NCBI GenBank assembly: GCA_030765055.1
Contig: CM060953.1
Coordinates: 24,555,919 to 24,619,918 of the forward strand
Direction of reading: 5' to 3'
Source: Mantis religiosa
Taxonomy: Eukaryota > Arthropoda > Insecta > Mantodea > Mantidae
Length of the DNA stretch: 64,000 nucleotides
Below the pieces are notes generated by a model. That model was given only the letters and a program-made list of their open reading frames with translations, was not told where the DNA came from and did no database searches. The position numbers and the translations under genes are program-made. Shown in pieces: positions 11,571 to 23,046 of the stretch (position 1 is its first letter; each line of letters starts with the position of its first letter).

Positions 11571-12897
11571 CCTTAATGTTTCAGGTACTCTTAGAGCTTT
11601 CAGGGCGTATGGCAGTGCAATGCAATACTGTGACTGGTTTCGTAAAATTAAAAGTTCAGTTTTTAGAAATTCCAAAATGCTATTTATTTCGATAGGGACA
11701 CGCTTTGGTCAACCCTTACAGTAGCAGAATTACTTAAAATACACAAATACAATCTTCAATCGTCGACCACAAACAAAAGAGTTCACTTTCAAAACACCGT
11801 TGCACACACACGAGTCCAATTACGGCTGTCTCAATTAGCAATCCGCGGCTTCTTTTATAGCTCCACTCATTGTCCTAGAAATTTGTTAAATGTTCTCTAA
11901 AAATCAAGACGGCACTAGTCATCCATCCTTATCTGTTTCGGCAAGCTTTTTATCTCCGCGCTGCACTATCTGTCCCTTTGTGCACGCCGGCCGCGTCAGT
12001 CGCAACAATGGGTTCGCGGCAATACCTATGGCGTGGACGCTTGCCCACAGGAAGGAGTACTTCCCGTGCACACTAAAACGGCTACGTCGTTCATCAAACT
12101 CTCTTAATGAGCTCCAAACACCAGAACTGGAAAAAGATGACTTTACTAAAAGTTATATACATATTTTTTTTAATAACTAACCGCCAACGTCAGACAACAA
12201 ATTCTCTAAGATGCTGCAGAGGAATACAAAATATGTTGTTTTCCATGGTGACATGCTGACATAGCCGGTAGGCAATACTACATCCAGCACAGCCGAGAAA
12301 CAAGTCTCATTAATAAGCCTTCCAAGGTCACATTCGTTGAGTTTCCGGTGAAATCCGTGTCATCCGATCAACTAGACAGCTGTTTCATGGCATCATCGCC
12401 CATGATAAACTAGGGGCTTTTACCGGAAGACCCAGAAGCCCCAGACTACTTATTTTCCGGTACATTAATGAGAGACAAGAGTACCAAAATTCAAAGCACA
12501 AAGCGGCTGCGAAGCTATCGTGAAGCTTCTGTTAACGGCCGTAATGGTTTTATGTAAGAGCGCTTAATTCACTTTGTAATAATAATAATTTCAAGCTCCC
12601 CCTCGTGTCCTCCATTCAGTTCGGCTGCCGTGCAATGGGAAGAAAAACCATCTAAGTCACGTGCTTTCTTTTGTAATTTCAGTATAATTTTATACTAGCA
12701 CCAACACAGAAGAACCATTCCATGAGGTCATCTTGTTACTCCTATTCCCCCTTTCTTACGAATGTCAATTGTCAATTGTCAATAAGGCCTACTGTACTAC
12801 GAAATTATTTTTTCGCAAAAATGTGGAGATATATAATAAAAAAGGAAAGGAGAAGGGTGGGCTTGGGTAAGAACAGGGGCTGTGTTCTTAAAAGAAC
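11571..12897. other. No gene recognised
   Basis: Includes a 96-codon plus ORF (11890-12180) with no recognisable domain, and a small (TCAATTG)n tandem near 12764-12781. Slightly GC-richer around 11930-12060 but with no exon evidence I would trust. Confidence 0.4.
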
Positions 12898-13340
12898 TAA
12901 GGGCGATGGATGATAAAACATGTGTTATGTGTGAAGGACAAGATAACGATTTGCATAGCCTAATAGAATGAAAGGAGGTAAAAGCTTGGAGAGAGAAAAT
13001 ATGGAATTTGAAGTGGGATGGCCAAGAAAAGAGTATTATATTTTTTCGAATGCTGAATGTTAAAGGGAAAGAAGTGTAAGGAAATGGGGGGACTTTTTGG
13101 CCAAGATAAAGGAGAAATGGCTAAGGAAAACAAAGAGTAGAAGAGAATGAGAAGGTGGAGAGGGGGAAGAGGGAGAAAGGTGTTGAATAAAGAATGGACC
13201 CGTGATACATCATTAGCAGGAAGGCCAGGGTGCCAAAGCTAGGTGTAGCGCTGAGAAGATTAACTATAGTGTAAGAAATTTAAATTTAAGGAAACATATG
13301 TTAAAATAATGTAAAACTGGCAAGCATTAAATAAAACTAA
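12898..13340 (+). pseudogene. LINE 3' end with CCHC zinc-knuckle remnant
   Basis: In one frame from about 12898 the translation reads TCVMCEGQDNDLHSLIE and then a TGA, followed in frame by KEVKAWREKIWNLKWD and more. Cys-x2-Cys-x8-His-x4-stop fits the C-terminal CCHC motif of non-LTR retrotransposon polymerases, with the fourth ligand replaced by TGA at about 12969. A frameshift near 13073 is needed to continue to RKWGDFLAKIKEKW and a terminal stop near 13150. The following purine-rich segment, ending in an A-rich TTAAATAAAACTAAATT near 13325-13345, could be the 3' UTR and tail. The element is broken and 5' truncated. The composition (very A/G-rich plus strand) sets it apart from its neighbours. 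Confidence 0.5.
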
Positions 13341-13408
13341 ATTATTTCTTCGCCACTGACAATTTACTTGAACTTTATGTCGCTTTATCAAACTTTTCTT
13401 TAACGAAT

Positions 13409-13601
13409 TCCAGCATTAAGTAATACCGGACGCTGAATAAAATGGGTGAAGTGATGCTCAAATGAGTTCTAGATCCATAAAGCTTAGAGTTACCAGACAT
13501 TCATCTTTCGGAATAAGGGAAAACCCCGGAAAAAATCTTATCCAGATAGCTCAGCCTGACCGAGATTTGAACTCGGGGTCTCTTGAACGTGAGGCAGACA
13601 T
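13409..13601 (-). repeat. SINE family 1, copy a (3' part truncated at tail)
   Basis: Minus-strand copy of the family described at 57979-58225. It keeps the 3' signature (complement of CATCGTCCGATATGAC, here diverged), the middle with the AAACCCCGGAAAAA block, and the tRNA-like B box (plus GATTTGAACTCGG at 13564-13576). It breaks off at 13601 before the A box, directly next to the foldback arm that starts at 13617. The ORF 13462-13644 across it is not a gene. Confidence 0.85.
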
Positions 13602-13616
13602 TCCAGTACTTAAGAA

Positions 13617-13765
13617 AACGTTGAGTCGCATTGACCTTCAGTGACCAGCGCTGCGATCGTCATTTTATCCGTTGATAAGAGTGAAATATTAGTGAGTTGG
13701 CGTACAGTAAGGGGCGAAACCCAAATGGAGCACTTGCGAGTATCGTGTCTGATATGTAAGGTCAG
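13617..13765 (+). repeat. Solo arm of foldback family B
   Basis: Aligns with 33261-33420. Shared blocks are CGTTGAG.CG.ATTGA.CTTCAG, TGACCAGCGCTG.GAT and GAGTGAAATATTAGT, then GTACAGTAAG, ACGAAAC/GCGAAAC and CAAAT.GAGC. Only one arm is present here and no complementary partner was seen downstream. It starts right after SINE 1 copy a, so either the SINE or a deletion removed the rest. The ORF 13641-13856 overlaps it by chance. Confidence 0.75.
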
Positions 13766-15977
13766 CCATTTATACGCATCAAGAGTGCATGAGCATAAAA
13801 AAATAACCTCAATGTTAAATGCATTAAATATGTACCCACATAATCATTTATTTTAATATTTTTCAAATAATGAAAATTAGGTTAAACATAAAAATATTTA
13901 ATTACGAAAAAAAAAGAAAAACAACGAAATTAGTTGCCACACTTCTGTTATTACATAGGAAGTGCATAGTAATCTATGTTACAGGAAGTATATGGTAATA
14001 CAACTAATTTTCTGAAGAGTGATCGATCTATACAAATAGGCGACTGCCATAATGTAAACCGCATGATTTAAATGCATCACAATATTAAGCTATACAAAAT
14101 TATGTATATAATTTAATATACCATAATTCCAATTACTAATGAAACAATGTCAACTAATTTAATAAATATGGATCTGAATAAAAATAAAAATGACATTCAT
14201 AGTTTTGGTTTACATCATATTATATAAAATCACCCACCCCGTCCGATCGTTGTGCAAAACATGCCAGTAAATAAAATTAACAACTGTTCTAAAGACTGGT
14301 TCGAATATACCTAGAGGATTAAAGTGCTATACCAATATCAACAGCATCTACTGAGAAATCACAAAGGGATTTTGATTCCATCTTTTTCCTAGTCACAATA
14401 TTCATCACGTTATATATGATTTCTGGCGCCTGCCGATCAGACACGATTGCATCGGAAGAGTGTACATATACTGGACTCGCCGTGTATGTGCGATAACTTC
14501 ACGTAAACTTCTGTGTTTGGAATGTCTCCCGGTACGCCTGCTCGCTTTGCCATGTAGTATGTTAGTATGCACTAATCTGCTGGTAAAAGTAAGTTCCTTT
14601 GCAGACGCACTTAGTGAAAAACTGGCGATTTACTACAGCAATAACCTTTAATTAAATGAATGCAATTAAGCACAAATAATTCAGAATCTGATGTTTTTGT
14701 AATACCGGCTGTATCTTTCACATTAAAGGTAAACAGAGTAAAAGTTGTTTCCATGGATTACTGCATTCGCTTAACTCTGCTTGTGTCATAATATATTGTC
14801 TTGAATGAATAAGCAAATGTATGCATGCAGTTTAAAAAATAATTTAGAGTTTACAACAAAAATAATTATCCCTGATGAACTGATGCTCTTGATTACACCA
14901 CGTATTAAAAAAAATAAAGTCGTGGGCTTAGCCACTCTTTGCTCCACTTACTCTCTTAAGGAGCCGGTTGCGTACTACACTAGATGCATATGAAGAAGCC
15001 TTAAAGCGTAGGTAAGCCAGTTTGCACCCGCGACGCCAGTTAACCCTTTAATAATATCTTGCTAAACATGCCTTACCTCTTGTCCTAAGCCATGCGTACC
15101 AAGACTTGCTCCCTGATTACTCGTTCCTGAATATATAAACCCGGTGTACAACAAAACACCAACTCGCAGCTATGCTTTACTTTGTCTCATTCTGAGCAAT
15201 ACGTACTTTGTTACAACAATGATGCACTAACAAAACTCTTAACTTACAAAATATATCACAAGCCTACTAATCAGGAGTAATAACACATTTATAAACACGT
15301 TCCATTAGAATAAATGTGAACTTCTATTTGAAAAATGTAAGCACGCACCAGCATACAGACAAATATTTTGGAAATGGCTAGTGCTAAGAAAAAGTGACTT
15401 GAAACTAATTTACTTTATAAGTGGTCCACAACTTCTACAGCAAATCTCTGTATAAATAAAAATTAAACAAGAATGAAGGCTATTTACAGCAAAATCAAGT
15501 TATGTGTACATTTCTCATTCCAGTATCCCACACAGCTTCAAAGAGTCCTTTGTTATCTCCACATAATCAGACAGAAAATTTTCCATCCTTCATTGGAATG
15601 CCCTTTAGTTACAATTTTACACTGTTAATGTTTACTTTCTCTCATGCACCTAATAGAGAAGTTTTGCATTTCACCCTAAATTAAATAAGATTTCACCGGA
15701 AATGTGTGTTTTGAGGTCGCTACATTTAAGTCAAATTTTAGAGAAACGTGCATGTTTGTGTGTGCTTGTGTTTTTTGGTGTCCGAACAGCGTAAGAAAGA
15801 AACGTAAAGTGAAAATAAAGCAAACTTGGATTTTAAGTTATACCCTCCGTAGATCCAACACATTTAGGGGAGAAAAAAATCCCATACAACTACTACTTAG
15901 AGAAAATGTTCCTTCCTTTGTGATTTTGTAAATCGCTCTGAGGTACATGAGGTATTTTAAGGCAAATAATACATGTA
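13766..15977. other. AT-rich stretch, no gene recognised
   Basis: Very AT-rich 13.8-14.3 kb. Short ORFs only. An ATATATAAACCCGG at about 15130 looks like a TATA box but no transcript structure can be supported. Confidence 0.45.
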
Positions 15978-16160
15978 AGGAAGATAATTCCTCATCTTCC
16001 CCAGAGTCAGGAAGTATGAATGAGAATGCGAATGTGTGCCATTGCAGTTAAAGGCGGGGTATAAATGTGTACGTGATCTAATGATTAAAACCCAAAGAAT
16101 ACGAGTTAACACCTTCGACATGTTCCAAAGGAGAACGGCCGCCGATATGACCATTGGAAC
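15978..16160 (+). repeat. SINE family 2 body, rearranged copy
   Basis: Matches the body of SINE 2 (see 37434-37705): the CTTCCCCAGAGTC.GGAAGTATGAATG block, GATCTAATGATTAAAAC, AACACCTTCGA.AT.TTCC, then GGAGAACGGCCGCCGATATG. The tRNA head is absent. The CATTGCAGTTAAAGGCGGGG block, which ends the other copies, instead sits between the AATGTGTG and GATCTAATG blocks, so the copy has an internal rearrangement. The minus ORF 15957-16154 is a shadow. Confidence 0.8.
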
Positions 16161-16348
16161 AAATAAAGAGATAAGATATGTAAGATATTTGCATGAGAAA
16201 TAAAATACATATTTTGAATTTTCTGCGAATACTTTAAGTTCTTTTCATTCGAGAAAAAAGAAAAAAAACAACGCAATATTGCATACTGGGTGAAACAAAC
16301 AGGTAGATACTACACAAATCCTAGTATTCAAAACCACACAATGTATTG

Positions 16349-16366
16349 AAAAAAAAAAAAAAAAAA
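16349..16366. repeat. Poly(A) tract
   Basis: Eighteen A in a row. No element could be attached to it. Confidence 0.9.
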
Positions 16367-19019
16367 CTACTAGCCGTTAGTGAGCTATCTATTACTAGGT
16401 AGAATTTCTCAATAGCTTTCTTATTAATATATGCTACAGTTATCCAGTTCTTTTTCTCGATGTCACAGAAAGAACGTGGAATTTAAAGGCTTGTATCAGC
16501 AATTCACTTCTGAACATTTGACACCATTCGGTTCCCTCTGACCCCTTATATCAACAACGAAATATTACAGGGACGACAATTCCCAACAAATCAAAAGTGA
16601 CAGACACTACGACTGTCAACCTTGCAGTGGGAATCAGACCCTACTGGGTTTTAAATTATAACTAAACCGCGAACAAAATGCAGTTGGAGGCGTGGCTTAT
16701 CAACTCTAGCATTCCCCTCTACCGTCATTTCAGGCTGTCTCTCCTCCATCGCGCGGGCTGCACTGTTAATCTGTTTCACTCGCTTTCGCATTCACTGTTA
16801 CATTCACTCTTTGCATTTTCTGCCAGTCACTGCTTAGTTCCTCAGGGTTTAAAGAAACTATGATGCTACCTATTTGTTGATCTATTGTAAGGCCATGTCA
16901 GAGGTAATTATTTTCTGTTAACTTTGAAAATAAAAACAGCATTTTAAATACACGCGTTTTGTGTGGTTAGCACTCTGTCGCATGCAGGAAGGGAGGGGTG
17001 GGAGTCACGTGATGCTTGGATGGCGTGAAGGGGAGAAGGCTCTCCTCGCGGATGCGCACACCGACTGCATTTTGTTTGCGGTCTACCTGCAGTAAATCTT
17101 ATTTTGCTTTGAACCACCGCCAGTTTATTAAATCATTATCTAGCGCTGAATATCAGACTTTTCCCCTCATCTTCGGGGTCTGGGTGTTAGCCTCGGTTCC
17201 AAAAGTCGACAGCTCAAAGCCGATTTTTCAGACCTAAAGTTCCTTCGGAAAGAGTAAAGTCGATGGTCCAGAGTCTTAAGTTTGCGGCACATAAGAGCTT
17301 AAAGTTATGGAGGCCTATGAGGAAAATTAAGCTGTTCTTCACGCCTAATATAGAAAGATACGCTGAATACCACAGCAATTGAAGAGCGTCCATAAATGTC
17401 AATTTCCTATTGTATTTAATGGAAAATTACGCGAAATAGACTTGCATAAGCACTAAAAATTCCGAATCATGTACATAGCATGCGTATAATTTACAGAGTT
17501 GCTCTTATTAACATATCAACTGAAACATTAAATTACCAAAGTAATCAAGAGTACACCACAATAGGAGAAATATATTAAGGCTGACATGTGGTGAATTCTA
17601 AAACCTTGCGTTTCCTATAATGAAACTATAAATTTCAGCAAAGTTATAACCTCGATTTATATGAAGTACATAAAAAATCACTTTTCTTAAAATAGCTAAT
17701 ATATGCTTATACAGTAACTGATAGACATTTAAATGTAGCCTCAGTACGAGTTTGAAACGTTAAAACTGGATAAGAATCAAATGCTTCTGCATTTGAACTT
17801 CTGATGCTGCAAAAGTATACTTTCAAGTTAAAGAATACGTAACTTTGAGCTCCCCTCTTCCGCGTCCTGCAAAGGTTCCCCCAACCAAGCCTGGAAAATA
17901 AAACCCTAAAACAAAATTGAAACCACTGTTTAATTAAGTTCGTTAAAGCAGCTCCTTGACTGGAACAACAATTGATTTCCACCTCACGGATTAGAAGTGT
18001 CACGAATCGAAGACGTGCTTGTGTTGGGAGTATATTCAAGTATTTCAAAGGGGAGAAGCTCTCACTCTTGGATGTCTCCTCCCCCCGTCGTATCATATGC
18101 CAGAACGCTCCAGTCGAGTGACCCAGTGGGCAGGAGTTTGAATAGCTTAACTAATCCAATGTTTATAACGCGTTTAAAGACAGATGTACAATTTTCAAGA
18201 TTGCAGCTTGGTCCATTATTATCGAAAGTCTAGAATCTAGAGCAGATTTTCTTTTAAATGCGACAGAAATCTTCGTATAAACCACATATATACGGATACA
18301 TAATATACTTTTCATTTAAAACTGTAAACACGATTTCACAGAGTTCGCTGTTTTAAGTCCTTACATTTTTGTTGCACTGGAACAGAAGAATGTTTATATA
18401 CAACTAGTGCGTTGAATACACGTTAGTAGCCATGTCACCAAGAGTTAATCCGCTAAATAAAAGAATGTACCTTATTTTGTGAATGTTGTTCAGTACTGAG
18501 TCATCTTTACGTTGGTGTCCACGGCGTGGCGGCGTGCTGTTAGGTGGCAGCAATATTAAAAATAACGAGTTCAATGTAGATATGCTATATGCCCTTTCTT
18601 TTTTGGTCTACTTTTACAGTGACAATTACCAAAGCACAGAGACGGATGTATTTGTCTCGGTGTGAGTTCAGACATAGACAAGTACTCAGTGGATGATATG
18701 GTTATGCGTATTCAAGTCTAGTTCTCGTTTCCATAAAACAAAACTTAACCTACTGTATCTAAAACGAAAGTCACGGTATTAGAGATAAACCTGATTACAG
18801 CATATTAAATAAATTAGACACGTAAATTAATTTTGAGACATTGAAATTAGATATAGCTGCTTAAAGTAGATTCAGTTGCAAATTTGTGTGGTTGATCCAT
18901 GGAATAACATTAGAGAATCACTAATTTTATAGATTTTAGCATGTGTCTACTTCTGACAGGAAAAGTTCGTTGCTCTAAAGGAGTACAGCCCCGTGTATTT
19001 TCTCTGCTGAGTGGATTCT
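16367..19019. other. No gene recognised; one 129-codon minus ORF
   Basis: The longest ORF (17707-18096 minus, 129 codons) has no recognised domain and low-complexity flanks. I would not call it a gene without transcripts or homologues. The region around 16980-17240 is a little richer in GC. No repeat family of this window was seen. Confidence 0.4.
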
Positions 19020-19776
19020 CATTAACATAGCTATACTTCTAAGCATAAATGAACTGTTTATGTATCCTGCAGGCCTGCAAGAACTAGCACAATCTCTCAT
19101 GAACAGCGATGTACTTCTGAGCATAGCTGAGGTGTTATGTAGCCTGCAATGTTGAACAAGTACCATGTCTCATGAACAGCGCTGTACTTCTAAGCAAAAT
19201 TGATGTGTTTATGTATCCTGCAAGTCCGCATGAACAAGCACCATGTCTCATGAACAGCGCTGTACTTCTAAGCACAGCTGAAATGTTTATGTATCCTGCA
19301 ATGCCAGACACACAAGCACCATGCCTCATGAACAGCGCTGTACTTCTAAACAAAACTGATGTGTTTATGTATCTTGCAATCCCGCATGAACAATCACCAT
19401 GTCTCATGAACAGCGCTGTACTTCTAAGCACTGTTTATGTATCCTGCAATGCCAGACACAAAAGCACCGTGTCTCATGAACAGCGCTGTGCTTCTAAGCA
19501 CTGTTTATGTATCCTGCAATGCCAGACACACAAGCACCGTGTCTCATGAATAGCACTGTACTTCTAAGCATAACTGAACTGTTTATGTATCCTGCAATGC
19601 CAGACACACAAGCACCGTGTCTCATGAACAGCGCTGTACTTCTAAACGCAACTGAACTGTTTATGTATCCTGCAATGCCAGACACACAAGCACCGTGTCT
19701 CATGAACAGCGCTGTACTTCTAAGCGTAACGAGGTGTTTATGTATCTTGCAAGCCCGCATAAACAAGCACCATACT
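19020..19776. repeat. Minisatellite, about ten 78/70-bp units
   Basis: The block CATGAACAGCGCTGTACTTC recurs at about 19099, 19171, 19249, 19327, 19405, 19475, 19545, 19623 and 19701, with diverged edge units at both ends. Spacings are 72, 78, 78, 78, 70, 70, 78 and 78 bp. The short units lack an 8-bp piece before CTGTTTATGTAT. Two unit types are mixed: one with CCGCATGAACAA and one with ATGCCAGACACA, the latter forming the homogeneous run near 19440-19700. Because 78 is divisible by 3, spurious ORFs with 26-residue repeats appear on both strands (19172-19549 plus, 19135-19431 minus, 19494-19886 minus). I do not consider them coding, since the 70-bp units shift the frame. Confidence 0.95.
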
Positions 19777-20149
19777 TGACAGAATGTTACTGCAGTGCAT
19801 TGACTTTGTGGCTGCAACACTTGGGACACAGATGGCGAGAGAAAACAATGCCACCAACAGTTCTCCTTTATACCAAAATAAGTCAAGAGCGCAACAAGAG
19901 TTTAGCGAGTGAAACAGTTATAACAAAGCAGAGTTTATGTGAATAGTACGTTCTTAAACGGCGGGGTTTGAAACAAAAGAATATCGACAGCTGCAGGCTT
20001 TACAGCAGGCGCAACATCACAACAAATCTGCTGCGTTACAAATACATGCATTTTCTACCCATCCTTTAACAAATTATTATTCCTCTCTCGATAATCTATA
20101 TAATCATTTGAAGGAATAGTTTAACTGCATATTTCTTTGTAGACACAAA
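19777..20149. other. No gene recognised
   Basis: Unique-looking sequence downstream of the minisatellite; short ORFs only. Confidence 0.45.
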
Positions 20150-20235
20150 GGGATTAGTGCACTAAGGCTTCAGCGAAAAACAAATAATTTAAGAGCTGGG
20201 CCGAGTTCGATTCCTGACGGCATCTCATTCAGTTT
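20150..20235 (+). repeat. Possible tRNA-derived SINE relic
   Basis: A B-box-like CGAGTTCGATTCCTG at 20201-20215 is preceded by about 50 bp of decayed, A-rich sequence and followed by T-rich body. No convincing A box or duplication. Confidence 0.3.
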
Positions 20236-21474
20236 CTTCTAGATATCTCCTGATTGGTGGTTGAATGCCAAGTGGTTTCTTATCTGTTACAATTTATTTC
20301 TAATTGTACTTTTATTCCTTTCCTTATCAGTTGTGACAGATTTCTAATGTAAGTTGATGCATTCTGCATGCTAAGAGCACTGCTTACTCCACAGATAGTT
20401 GATCGTCCGGTAGCTCCAACACTGGCACTTTCGCGTATCTGGTTCCTTAACTTCATCCCTTCTTCCTGGATGTGTTAAGTCTCGATAGATCTATGTAGAC
20501 CGAAATAGTCGAGATGTCTCCATCTGCTGTACTGCATGTAGCATACTAAGTAGATTACCGAAAGATGTTTTAAAGGAATGAAAAGGCAATACCCGGGTCA
20601 CGCTCAATAAACTTTCCATTTCGTGTTCCCTGATGCAGGATACGAAGTGTTTGAATACAAGTTTCCGCCATGAGCATTTGTGTGTACGCGCCAGGAAAAT
20701 AGGATACGAAACTGGAAACAATTGAATAAACACAGACGAGGCGAAGCCAAAAAATAACACGATTCATCTAATCTATGGGGAAGCAATATCCATTCCTCAA
20801 ATATGCTGGAATTATGAATTCATTTTTTAAAAAATATACTCAGTAGTGCATTTGGATAGGTAAAACCTGAAAAGAAGCTTTCGTAAGGTAAATAGTACGT
20901 ACGCAGACTTGTTCTAATTTCTCGCCCCTCCCCCCAGGATTACATCAAACCATTAATTTCAATATTGAAACACAATACCTTGTCTAGTAATCATAGGTAA
21001 CCAATATGAAGGGAAAGTAAAAAATAAGCATCTTTGTGAAGTGAAGACTACTAGTTTAACAACCTTAGTTTCAAAGCGAGACAACAGAGCAATTCTGGCG
21101 CGACACTCACATCCTCCTGGAGTATCTTTAGAAACGTGCTGCCAACCTCCCAAGTGGATTTCACGTTTTCACAATAAAGACCCTTCGACGTTTCAAACAA
21201 AAGACAATCGGTGCTGTATTTATGTACTCGCGGTATCAGGTTTTTGGAGTATTCTTAATTCTTCAATGAAAGAAAGACCCTGCTTTCGTAAATGGCCTCC
21301 TCGTCATATAGGGTTTCTGTAGAGTTTGCTTTCCTCGGACCAGGTAACAGTGCTCTAAAGATCAAAGGATCGAACTGCGGTAAGCAGGAGGAATAGAAGA
21401 TATTCCTTTTGTTAACCATTTAACATATAAAAATCCTTGCATTAACGTATATAACAAAGAACTGTTAGAGAAAG

Positions 21475-21475
<1 letters not shown>
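20236..21475. other. No gene recognised
   Basis: Overlapping ORFs of 60-93 codons on both strands (20491-20760 minus, 21041-21322 plus) with no recognised domain. Confidence 0.4.
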
Positions 21476-21857
<382 letters not shown>

Positions 21858-22597
21858 AAGCTGACTAAAATCATACAACTTCTGTTTTCTTGTCTAGCAA
21901 CTACATTTTATAAGGTGTTTATTTGTTCATTCGATAGCCAAATTCCATAAAGCTCAAAGAGGATTTCTTTGTGGATACTTCAGAGCTATCTCAGTATCAC
22001 TTACACAGAACATGCCATATATTACTGTACTCGCCACGCCCAAATGAGGAACCGTCAAGTAACAGGTTTGACATTCTGAATTTGGGTTCCTTTTTTTAAC
22101 GGAGAAAGGTACAGAGAACTTGTCGGGTCTACCTCAAGTCTAACGCTTGTTTCATTTATTTGATGTAATAGAAGGTGCCAAGTGTGCAATATATCGACAC
22201 CAAGTGGTAAACATGCACTGATGCCTTTGTGTTAAGACCTGAGGACAGAATAAGGAGCATGCGCAAAGCCGCCATACCACTTTAAGGTACGGTTCAATTA
22301 TGTTAAGTGCATTTGAACGAATACATCTTGTTTGATAACTATTACAAAGCACAACAATAGCTAAAAGAATTAAAACTGGACCGAACTGCTCAATGACGAG
22401 AAATTATATGTATCTTGCCATACGAGCGCAGTACGAGCGTCCTAGCATGAGGAAGAGTTTCTGCAAAACACTGAAAGCTTGTGCCATTTTTGAGCGTAGT
22501 GAATAACAGAAATACTTAGGCAAAAATAAAATTAAGTCTCTTGAACAAAAAGCAATATCAAGGTCGAGAGTGCTAGCCTCGGGGAACTGTTGTAGGT
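21858..22597. other. No gene recognised
   Basis: Short ORFs only; no repeat family of this window. Confidence 0.45.
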
Positions 22598-22610
22598 ACT
22601 GTCGATTATT

Positions 22611-22850
22611 ATTTTTTAATTTATGTCCTCCAACGTTAAGTCATATCGGACGATGAATGAAATTGATGAAATGACGCTTAAATGAGTCCGGGGTCCATAG
22701 AGCTTAGAGTTACCTGACATTCGTCTTCCGGGATAAGGGAAAAACCCGGAAAAACCCTGATCTAGATAACTCACCCTCACCGAAATTCGAACTCGGGATC
22801 TCTTGAACGTGCGGTACACACGCTGCCATCTACGCTACCGAGGTAGGCAC
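22611..22850 (-). repeat. SINE family 1, copy b, near full length with target-site duplication
   Basis: Minus-oriented: T-rich tail at 22611-22618, 3' signature TCATATCGGACGATGAATG, body, and tRNA-like head with B box (plus AATTCGAACTCGG) and A-box complement near the GCCATCTACGCTACC block ending at 22850. It is flanked by a diverged direct repeat, ACTGTCGATTATT (22598-22610) and ACTGATCGATTAATT (22849-22863), read as the target-site duplication. A short duplication TGAAATTGATGAAATGA sits near the 3' end. The minus ORF 22616-22819 is not a gene. Confidence 0.9.
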
Positions 22851-23046
22851 TGATCGATTAATTCCAAATTGACACCTAATGGTGAAGTGGCTGTTTGCGC
22901 GAAAAGTTATAGCATTTAAATTCTGAATCAAATCAGAGAGATTAAAAACGGTTAAGAAATAAATAGTAAAATCCAACTATGAAGTTATTTATACTGCATG
23001 TCTGCAATAATAACTATGCACATCAATAGAAGAGAAGATACGTTTA

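Noticed and set aside
17707..18096. 129-codon minus ORF as a gene
   Set aside because: No domain, no splice or promoter context; length is compatible with chance in 64 kb.
19135..19886. Long ORFs with 26-residue repeats on both strands, possibly a repetitive protein
   Set aside because: The 78-bp period keeps frames open by itself. Both strands are open at once, the 70-bp units break the frame, and there is no signal peptide or flanking exon.
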